Source: Spirochaetaceae bacterium
GTDB lineage: Bacteria > Spirochaetota > Spirochaetia > Treponematales > Breznakiellaceae
Direction of reading: 5' to 3'
Assembly: GCA_031257135.1 (NCBI GenBank)
Contig: JAIRPH010000201.1
Location: forward strand, 1 to 26,578
Length of the DNA: 26,578 bases
The position numbers and the translations under genes are program-made. Every line of letters begins with the position of its first letter. Position 1 is the first letter of the stretch. The notes under the pieces were generated by a model. The model saw only the letters and a program-made list of their open reading frames with translations, was not told where the DNA came from and did not search any database. Positions 21,384 through 26,578 of the stretch are shown here, in pieces.

Positions 21384-23124
21384 AATTATCCTCGCGGTAG
21401 CGTTGTACCTGATGGTGATAGGGGTTGCAGGCGCGATGTTTCTTTATACCTACTTGTTCGGGACCGTATCGGCAAAGGCTGAACAGATGGATCGGATGTA
21501 TCTTGAGACGGTGAAGTCCCGGCTGGATCGTAATTTTGCTGAACTTTTTTCGCTGGCGGTACTCTGCGCCAATGATCCGCTGGTGATTCGGGCGGTATCC
21601 CGCCGGGATTTGAGCGCGAAGGAAAAACTGCGGATTGCGCTGGATGTGCAGGACAAACTCAACGCCTACATTCGGGTATGTCCGGCGAACGTGTACATTA
21701 ATAAATTTATTTTGTCTGCCGGAGAGGATCTGTTTGTTCAGGGGCAGGGACGGCAGGAAGGGGAAGTCAGCGACCGGGCGCGGCTTTTTGCTTTTCCGCT
21801 GTACGCTGAATACGCCGCGGCCGGAAACTGGGTCAATGGTTTTGGACCTTCAATCGGCGTACACAACCAGCGCGATTGTTACGCGCTCATTTTTCCGGTG
21901 CGGAGTTACCATAACGGCGGCGGCGGGTTGATTTATGTGGAGGCGCGGCTGGACATGGTTACTGATATTTTCAGGGATTATCCTCTTTTGCCGGGGCTTG
22001 CGGCGCGGGAGGCGGCGGGAGGGCTTTTTATTTCCCCTTCAGCGAAGCTGACCGATGAAACCGCTGGTTTTCCCCGGGGGCAGGACTTGAGCGGCGGTAT
22101 GCGCTACAAACAGGATGGGCGCAGTTTCCGGCTGGATGTACTGGCTTTGAAGGACGCGCCGCTTATCCTGTATAACCGAGTTGATGTGACTGAACTGCGT
22201 CCTGACGACCGGGATGTGTTTTATACGGTTCTCATAGCGGCGGCGGGTTTTATTCTTGCGGCCGCGGGGCTGACGCTGACCCTCTCGGTAACGCTGACTC
22301 TGCCCATACAGCGGCTTATCGGCAGGATTAGAAAGATCGGCATGAACGATTTTTCCTACGACCCGGAAATTGAGAAACCCCGGGATGAAATCGGTCAAAT
22401 CGGCAAAGCCTTGAACGAAATGTCCGGCAGTATCGCCCGGCTCTTAGCCGAAACCGAAGAGAGTTTCCGCCGGCAGAAAAACGCTGAAATCGTTCTCCTG
22501 CAAACGAAGATCAACCCTCATTTTCTTTACAATACGCTAGATTCGATTCAGTGGATGGCTAAAATCCAGAAAAACGCCGGCATCGCGGGCATGACTCGGA
22601 GCCTTATCAGTCTCCTGCGGAATATCGCGGGCGGTTCTGACGATATTATCCCGCTGGAAGAGGAACTGCGGCTTCTTGAGGACTACGCCGCGGTCATGTC
22701 CGTCCGGTTTATGGGGATTTTCAGCATGACTATCAGCATTGATTCGTCCTTTAATCGCTATTTGGTGCCTAAGCTGACGCTTCAGCCGCTGGTTGAGAAC
22801 GCCATTATTCACGGCATTGCGCCGTCGGGCTGTTTCGGAACGATTGTCATCGAAGCCGCGCTGGAAGGGGGTTTTCTGGCGTTATCGGTCGAGGATTCGG
22901 GGCTGGGGATATGCGAGGAGAAGCTGAAAACCATTTTGAATCTGGATGCGGGGAAAAGCGGTACTTCGCTGAACAATATCGGGGTGAAGAACGTGCATGA
23001 GCGGCTGAGGCTTCTCTACGGCGGCGGCGCGGGACTTACCTTTGAAAGCGCGGAGGGACGATTTACCCGGGTTACGGCGCGGCTTGAGGCGCGTTTGAAC
23101 ACGGAAGGAGGCGGAAATGCTTAG
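21355..23124 (+). CDS. YesM-type sensor histidine kinase
   Basis: A membrane sensor that autophosphorylates and passes phosphate to the response regulator encoded next. The 589 residues comprise transmembrane helix 1 (11-35), an extracytoplasmic sensing region (about 36-285), transmembrane helix 2 (about 287-312), and a HAMP segment (PIQRLI...DEIGQIGKALNEM). Then comes the His_kinase domain with phospho-acceptor His389 in INPHFLYNTLDSI, and a GHKL ATPase with LVENAIIHGI (N box), VEDSGLGI (G1) and a GVKNVHERL motif. This is the LytS/YesM family, often linked to carbohydrate ABC transporters. It overlaps the lyase gene by 29 nt, with only a weak AAGG site, so it is translationally coupled. The signal is probably the transported sugar or its loaded binding protein. 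Confidence 0.9.
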   Translation: MKTFQRLRNKIILAVALYLMVIGVAGAMFLYTYLFGTVSAKAEQMDRMYLETVKSRLDRNFAELFSLAVLCANDPLVIRAVSRRDLSAKEKLRIALDVQDKLNAYIRVCPANVYINKFILSAGEDLFVQGQGRQEGEVSDRARLFAFPLYAEYAAAGNWVNGFGPSIGVHNQRDCYALIFPVRSYHNGGGGLIYVEARLDMVTDIFRDYPLLPGLAAREAAGGLFISPSAKLTDETAGFPRGQDLSGGMRYKQDGRSFRLDVLALKDAPLILYNRVDVTELRPDDRDVFYTVLIAAAGFILAAAGLTLTLSVTLTLPIQRLIGRIRKIGMNDFSYDPEIEKPRDEIGQIGKALNEMSGSIARLLAETEESFRRQKNAEIVLLQTKINPHFLYNTLDSIQWMAKIQKNAGIAGMTRSLISLLRNIAGGSDDIIPLEEELRLLEDYAAVMSVRFMGIFSMTISIDSSFNRYLVPKLTLQPLVENAIIHGIAPSGCFGTIVIEAALEGGFLALSVEDSGLGICEEKLKTILNLDAGKSGTSLNNIGVKNVHERLRLLYGGGAGLTFESAEGRFTRVTARLEARLNTEGGGNA

Positions 23125-24409
23125 GGTACTGCTGGCTGACGACGAACCGATTGCGCTTTCCGGCGTGCGGCATCTGATTGATTGGGAGAAAAACGGCTGT
23201 ACCGTCGTTGGCGGCGCGGTTTCGGGAACCGAGACCTTGCAGTTCATTGAACAGGAAAAGCCTGACATCGTGATTTGCGATATCGCCATGCCGGATGTTT
23301 CGGGCATTGAGGTGCTGAAAAAAGCGAACGAAGCCTTTCCTGAAATAGTTTTTATCATGCTTACCAACCATCAGGAATTCGACCTCGCCCGGGAATCTCT
23401 GCGGAACCGGGCGGTGGAATATCTGATCAAGAACCGCCTTGAGCCGGCTGAAATGGAACGCGCGCTTGTCCGGGCTGTTGCGGAATGGGAAACGCGGAAC
23501 GCTTTGCGCCGGCTCAACCGCGACTGCGGGAACGCCGGTTTTTCCGGGCGCATCGAGCGTTCCGCGCGTGCGCTGGCGGATAAAGCCTCGGTCTTTTCCG
23601 CGGAGAACGCCGCGCTTCTGGAGCAGGCGGAGATGCTTTCCGGCTTTGCGCTGGCTTTTATTGTACCCCAACCTCAGTCCGGGGCGGAAGAAACCGATTG
23701 GCTTTACGACTGGGAAAAAGAAATTATTCGGCGGCTTGCGGCGTCGTTTTTCTCCAAGCATCTGGTTTTTTCCCGGACTGACGGCGGAGAGGATCGGACT
23801 ATTCTGGTATTCATCTGGAATCTGCCTCGGGACGGCTGGGAAATCCGGGCGGATATTTTCAAGGAACAGCTCAAAAAGACTTCCGTTCAGATTACGGGGC
23901 TTGACGTTAGGGTAATCTTTTCCCGGCGGGCGGAGAACCGTCAGGAGATCGGCGCATGGCGGAACGGGCTTCCGTCTTTTCCGCCCTCTGCGGCGGAAAA
24001 GAAGCCGGATACCGCGGCGGGACACGCGGGGATTATCGCCAAAGCGAAGCAGTACATCCTTGACAATCTGGATCGTCCTATCGCGCTACGGGATGTGGCG
24101 GATCACGCCGCTATTTCGCCCGGCTATCTGTCTACTATCTTCAAGAAAGAGCTGAATCAAAATCTGATGGGCTACATCAACATGATTAAGATTGAACGGG
24201 CGTGCGCTCTGCTCAGGCAGGGGAAATACCGGATATATGAAATTTCCTATATGCTGGGCTTCGAGAACGCCTACTATTTTACCCGGGTATTCCGCCGCTA
24301 CGCCGGCGTTTCCCCTTCGGAGTACCAAAAAAAGATTTTTCATCCTTCTGCGGAAACCGACGCCCGCGCCCGCGCCATTTCGCCGATGAGTTCCGACGGC
24401 GTTGTATGA
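23117..24409 (+). CDS. YesN-type response regulator with AraC DNA-binding domain
   Basis: Receives phosphate from the overlapping sensor kinase and probably activates the sugar operon. The 430 residues carry a receiver domain (1-120) with acidic pocket DDE (8-10), phospho-acceptor Asp55 (IVICDIAMPD), Thr83 and Lys105. A variable linker domain (about 130-310) follows, and then a C-terminal AraC pair of helix-turn-helices (about 318-420: ALRDVADHAAISPGYLSTIFKKE and the conserved ISYMLGFENAYYFTRVFRRYAGVSPSEYQKK). GGAGG precedes the ATG, and the start overlaps the kinase stop by 8 nt. It is the last gene of the operon, implying autoregulation. A hairpin follows before a convergent gene. Confidence 0.93.
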   Translation: MLRVLLADDEPIALSGVRHLIDWEKNGCTVVGGAVSGTETLQFIEQEKPDIVICDIAMPDVSGIEVLKKANEAFPEIVFIMLTNHQEFDLARESLRNRAVEYLIKNRLEPAEMERALVRAVAEWETRNALRRLNRDCGNAGFSGRIERSARALADKASVFSAENAALLEQAEMLSGFALAFIVPQPQSGAEETDWLYDWEKEIIRRLAASFFSKHLVFSRTDGGEDRTILVFIWNLPRDGWEIRADIFKEQLKKTSVQITGLDVRVIFSRRAENRQEIGAWRNGLPSFPPSAAEKKPDTAAGHAGIIAKAKQYILDNLDRPIALRDVADHAAISPGYLSTIFKKELNQNLMGYINMIKIERACALLRQGKYRIYEISYMLGFENAYYFTRVFRRYAGVSPSEYQKKIFHPSAETDARARAISPMSSDGVV

Positions 24410-24410
24410 G

Positions 24411-24450
24411 TCGCCGCGGAAACAGACATTCGGCATAATCGTTCCGGCGA
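24411..24450. terminator. Hairpin between convergent genes
   Basis: TCGCCGCGGAA (24411-24421) pairs with TTCCGGCGA (24442-24450) leaving a two-base bulge. On the minus strand it is preceded by a T-rich stretch instead of followed by one, and on the plus strand AAAAA follows, so neither direction has a classical T-tract. It probably blocks or stabilises the 3' ends of the converging transcripts. Confidence 0.35.
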
Positions 24451-24456
24451 AAAACC

Positions 24457-25122
24457 CTAGCCGATGATAGCTTCTTCCACAGGCGACCACGGTCCGGTTT
24501 CGCCTTTGCCGTTTTCGTAACAGGCGGCGTAGTAGGCGATTTTCGCCTTGTCCGCTTCGGTGTGGGTTATCACGAGGATCGGCTTCCGGCTGAATTTCGA
24601 CTTCGGCAAGTCCGCGCCTGAAGCCGGTTTTGTCCCGCTCACCTGCCACGCGAAGCGCACCCCGTAGGCGTCGGCGGGCTTGGCGGGCTTGCCCTCGTGA
24701 TTCAGGGCTATGACCTTGTGTTCAAAGTGATTAGGCGTATTCTCAACCGCCGTCTCAGGCTGACTTGCAGGCGCGGGATGAGCCGTCGGCGTAGCGTCTT
24801 TGGGACGAATCCCCAAGTATAATTTAGCCGGATCGTCCAATTTTTTGTTGAAGCGAATAGAGGAATTAGCGAAATCCCGCATTGCGTCTATGGCTTCTTC
24901 CTTAGCGTCGTCTTTGGCGAGCCGTTTCGCCGATGAATCGTCCCCTTCGTACGCGAGACGAGCGGTCAAAAAGCCGCTTATCTTACCTGAAACCTCCGTA
25001 ACTTCAGCCTGATCCCAGCCGTAAGCCGCTACTTTCGCGGAATCCGCCAGCGTAACGCCCCATTTCTGGCATAAATCAACTACATCTTGTTCCCTCGTGG
25101 GTATCCAATCGCCTCCAGACAT
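24457..25122 (-). CDS. Conserved hypothetical protein with FN3-like C-terminus
   Basis: A 221-residue soluble protein. The first half (1-95) is helical, WIPTREQDVVDLCQKWG through AIDAMRDFANSSIRFNKKL. A Pro/Ala/Thr linker with TPTAHPAPASQPET (about 110-124) follows. The C-terminal half is beta-rich, with YGVRFAWQVSG and YYAACYENGKGETGPWSP, which looks like a fibronectin-III-type fold. I recall similar unnamed proteins in treponemes and other gut anaerobes, but no function is established. There is no signal peptide. The ATG at 25122 has a perfect AGGAGG (25128-25133) 5 nt upstream. That ribosome site and its surroundings are nearly the same as units of the 21-bp array starting 28 nt further upstream. 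It may be the last gene of a unit headed by the XRE regulator. Confidence 0.75.
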   Translation of the reverse strand: MSGGDWIPTREQDVVDLCQKWGVTLADSAKVAAYGWDQAEVTEVSGKISGFLTARLAYEGDDSSAKRLAKDDAKEEAIDAMRDFANSSIRFNKKLDDPAKLYLGIRPKDATPTAHPAPASQPETAVENTPNHFEHKVIALNHEGKPAKPADAYGVRFAWQVSGTKPASGADLPKSKFSRKPILVITHTEADKAKIAYYAACYENGKGETGPWSPVEEAIIG

Positions 25123-25161
25123 ATCAACCTCCTGTAATTCCGTCTATTTTTGCGTTTTTTA

Positions 25162-25391
25162 CAGCCTCCTGCGGAAACTATCCAGCCTCCTGTAAAACTT
25201 TTCCAGCCTCCCGTGAAACTTTTCCAGCCGGCTGTAAAATATCCCCAGCCTCCCGTAAAACTTCCACAGCCTCCTGTAAAACTTTTCCAGCCTCCCGTGA
25301 AACTTCTACAGCCGGCTGTAAAATATTCCTAGCTTCCTGTAAAACTTTTCCAGCTTCCTGTAAAATATTCCCAGCCGGCTGGGACAGCTTC
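25162..25391. repeat. 21-bp minisatellite, 10 full units plus a partial
   Basis: Units of exactly 21 bp, consensus CAGCCTCCTGTAAAACTTTTC on the plus strand, run from 25162 to 25371, with a diverged eleventh copy after. Units 2-3-4 and 6-7-8 are the same trio of variants, so an 84-bp higher-order duplication is visible. On the minus strand six units carry GGAGG within ACAGGAGG or ACGGGAGG, and units 4, 8 and 11 carry GCCGG instead. All three minus frames give heptapeptide repeats (for example KVLQEAG, KSFTGGW). There are no unique spacers, so it is not a CRISPR array. Confidence 0.95.
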
Positions 25392-25463
25392 AAAAACGCC
25401 TGTCCAGTATATACCGCCGTTGCGAAGGTAACAAGAGGTCGAGGGCTTTGCGCCGCCGGTCAT
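25329..25463 (-). CDS. Possible 44-residue peptide coupled to the XRE regulator
   Basis: The ATG lies in an ATGA overlap with the stop of the XRE gene. The ORF begins MTGGAKPSTSCYLRNGG, reads into the minisatellite as GW.YFTGSWKSFTGS, and stops at a TAG (25329-25331) produced by a single base difference (TGG to TAG) in repeat unit 9. Without that change the frame would stay open through the rest of the array. The XRE frame past its TGA is also open across the array as a KVLQEAG heptad series, so which frame, if any, is translated is undecided. No family is recognised. Confidence 0.35.
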   Translation of the reverse strand: MTGGAKPSTSCYLRNGGIYWTGVFEAVPAGWEYFTGSWKSFTGS

Positions 25464-25783
25464 TCTTCGTAGTTATTGTAGACCACTTCAAGGGTTTTCA
25501 AGACGTTTTGCGTTATGTCGATTTTAAACCGCTCAAACAAAGCCCGGCGTTCCGCGGGGGAATGGTCATGCCGGAATAATTCGTACACCTCTACGTCCAG
25601 CCCATTGGCTATGGCGGATAGAGTGTCCGATGTAGGAAACTTGAGACCTCGCTCTATATTGCTGAGGAAGGTGATTGAAATATCCGCCTTTTCCGCAAGG
25701 GCGGCTTGAGATAACTGCCTCTGCTGACGGTAAAACCGTATGCCCTTGCCCAAAATAGCCCGTAACTCCTGACCGCTGATCAC
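25460..25783 (-). CDS. XRE-family transcriptional regulator
   Basis: A 107-residue DNA-binding protein with a Cro/C1-type helix-turn-helix at about residues 10-65: RQQRQLSQAALAEKADIS, then FLSNIERGLKFPTSDTLSAIANGL and LDVEVYELF. The C-terminal 40 residues are charged and may dimerise. The start is the GTG at 25783, with AGGAG 12 nt upstream, a slightly long spacing; no other in-frame start is near. Such small regulators usually repress their own promoter. The divergent promoter at 25839-25867 is within reach, so it may also control the lipoprotein on the other strand. Its stop overlaps a short ORF entering the 21-bp repeat. Confidence 0.85.
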   Translation of the reverse strand: MISGQELRAILGKGIRFYRQQRQLSQAALAEKADISITFLSNIERGLKFPTSDTLSAIANGLDVEVYELFRHDHSPAERRALFERFKIDITQNVLKTLEVVYNNYEE

Positions 25784-25838
25784 CGATACCGTATTCTCCT
25801 GTCTGCTGTTTTTTTATCAAAGCATAAGAGCCAGCCGA

Positions 25839-25867
25839 TTGACAAAAACCTTTACGATCTATATATT
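25839..25867 (+). promoter_or_regulatory. Strong sigma-70 promoter for the right-end lipoprotein
   Basis: TTGACA (25839-25844) and TATATT (25862-25867) are separated by 17 nt. The first hexamer is consensus, and the second matches TATAAT at 5 of 6. Transcription would start near 25874, leaving a leader of about 170 nt before the ATG at 26044. Confidence 0.7.
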
Positions 25868-25873
25868 GAACCA

Positions 25874-26043
25874 TAGGAAAACATTCTTGAGTTTCTGTAA
25901 GAGGCTTCTGATTTTTAGAGCTTGTTTCAGAAAACCGGCAGTATTCCAATGGGTCTTTGACCCGAAAATCCGCTTTTGAAGGCGGGTATCTTACAACCGG
26001 CTGAGTCCGCATCGAGGCGGTCTTAGCCTGCAAGGAGTAGCTT
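25874..26043 (+). promoter_or_regulatory. Long structured 5' leader
   Basis: The leader between the promoter and the lipoprotein contains a perfect GGGTC-TTT-GACCC hairpin (25951-25963), a CCGC/GCGG hairpin (about 25970-25985) and another CCGC...GCGG pair (about 26008-26021). AAGGAG (26032-26037) lies 6 nt before the start codon. No known riboswitch class is recognised. Confidence 0.4.
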
Positions 26044-26578
26044 ATGAAAATAAGACTCTTTTTCGGAATCGCGGCGGCGGTTTTTTCCTGTATCCTGCTC
26101 GGATGTAAAACGGCGACTGTTCCAGTGGCTTATACCGTACCCGCCCGTCTGGACTTGAGCGGCATCAAGCGGATAGGGATTGAATCGAATAATCCGCAGG
26201 TTGAGTCCATTATTTCCCAGCGGCTCACCGAAGCCGGTAAAACCATTGCGTCGGATCAGGAGTTACAGGAGTGGAAACAATGGAAAGCCGAGCGGGGGAC
26301 GATGGAACAACTAGCCAACTACCAGGCGCGAGCGATAGAAGTAAGCGCGGCCGACTTGGCTGAAGCATATACGGCAAACGCGGTTAGGGCTGATTCCTCT
26401 TATCAAAGAAAGACGCTTAGAATAACCGCGGTTGTCAAAGAGATCGGGAAAAGCTCCAAAGGGAGCTATTTTGTGCGTTTTGCAGGCGCAGGCAACGATT
26501 CGGTGGACGTCTATTTTCTTTCTTCCGAAATAAACAGGGTTGCCAATGTTGATAAAGGACAAACCATAACTATTATCG
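26044..26578 (+). CDS. Lipoprotein with tRNA_anti-like OB domain (cut by window end)
   Basis: The frame is open for 178 codons to the window edge. A lipoprotein signal ends in ILLGC (Cys21). Residues about 35-80 (LSGIKRIGIESNNPQVESIISQ and onward) recall the start of periplasmic lipoproteins that form small alpha/beta domains. From about residue 106 the sequence VSAADLAEAYTANAVRADSSYQRKTLRITAVVKEIGK, then YFVRF and INRVANVDKGQTITI, fits the tRNA_anti-like OB-fold family (PF12869 pattern: A..L...Y..N...AD..Y..K.L.V.G.V). That family's function is not established and, despite the name, it is not known to bind tRNA in exported proteins. Start and ribosome site (AAGGAG) are clear. Confidence 0.75.
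   Translation, partial: MKIRLFFGIAAAVFSCILLGCKTATVPVAYTVPARLDLSGIKRIGIESNNPQVESIISQRLTEAGKTIASDQELQEWKQWKAERGTMEQLANYQARAIEVSAADLAEAYTANAVRADSSYQRKTLRITAVVKEIGKSSKGSYFVRFAGAGNDSVDVYFLSSEINRVANVDKGQTITII

Noticed and set aside
23072..24025. Minus-strand 317-codon frame opposite the response regulator
   Set aside because: A long antisense frame caused by GC-biased codons. The sense strand encodes a complete receiver and AraC domain.
25150..25332. Plus-strand Pro-rich QPPVKLF repeat peptide
   Set aside because: Starts at TTG with no ribosome site, and every frame of a 21-bp repeat gives a heptapeptide series. Transcription evidence favours the minus strand.
25162..25391. 21-bp array considered as a CRISPR
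   Set aside because: Units are directly contiguous with no unique spacers, the length is too short for a repeat-spacer pair, and there are no cas genes.
25566..26033. Minus-strand 155-codon frame upstream of and across the XRE gene
   Set aside because: Half of it lies in another frame over the XRE gene, the rest covers the divergent promoter and leader, and no family features are seen.

Overview
The window looks like chromosomal DNA of a spirochaete, most likely a Treponema-type organism. This is inferred from gene content, not from a marker gene. It encodes six probable lipoproteins with loose spirochaete-style lipoboxes, a YjfB-type putative motility peptide, a second EF-G-like factor and an Rpn-type transposase/nuclease remnant. 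No rRNA, intact tRNA, CRISPR array or intact insertion sequence was found. Base composition is mixed: GC-rich genes are separated by very AT-rich spacers.

Left part (1-6000). The start of glnS (glutaminyl-tRNA synthetase) runs off the left edge on the minus strand, behind an unrecognised Cys-rich protein. A divergent small lipoprotein follows. Then comes a tight minus-strand operon pncA-pncB-lipid kinase, which handles nicotinamide/nicotinate salvage to NAD with a diacylglycerol-kinase-like enzyme at its end. Beyond it lie a YjfB-like peptide and a debris zone with an Rpn C-terminal fragment.

Middle part (5539-14043). On the plus strand are a lipoprotein, trmB overlapping it by 4 nt, a seven-bladed WD40 lipoprotein and a large secreted beta-helix protein. 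A bidirectional terminator separates these from a minus-strand EF-G-like GTPase. An MscS-type channel diverges from the GTPase gene, and a second bidirectional terminator separates the channel from a minus-strand lipoprotein.

Scar region (14044-14909). This stretch holds a leader hairpin, a near-consensus plus-strand promoter, 11 perfect copies of a 7-bp repeat (CGATATG), an AT-rich tract, and a 67-codon ORF. That ORF looks like the N-terminus and C-terminus of an MmeI-like DNA methyltransferase fused after loss of the middle. It may be the remains of a phase-variable restriction-modification locus.

Sugar locus (14910-24409). Seven co-directional, mostly touching or overlapping genes encode a binding protein, two permeases, a GH29 alpha-L-fucosidase, a PL8-family polysaccharide lyase, a YesM-type sensor kinase and a YesN-type AraC response regulator. 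Both glycan enzymes lack signal peptides, so the locus is best read as uptake of a fucose- and uronate-containing oligosaccharide that is broken down in the cytoplasm. No ABC ATPase is encoded here.

Right part (24457-26578). A minus-strand hypothetical protein is preceded by a 21-bp minisatellite. Most units of the minisatellite copy that gene's own Shine-Dalgarno core. The repeat is entered by a short ORF that overlaps the stop codon of an XRE regulator. Diverging from the regulator is a near-consensus promoter with a long structured leader and a lipoprotein carrying a tRNA_anti-like OB domain, cut by the window end.
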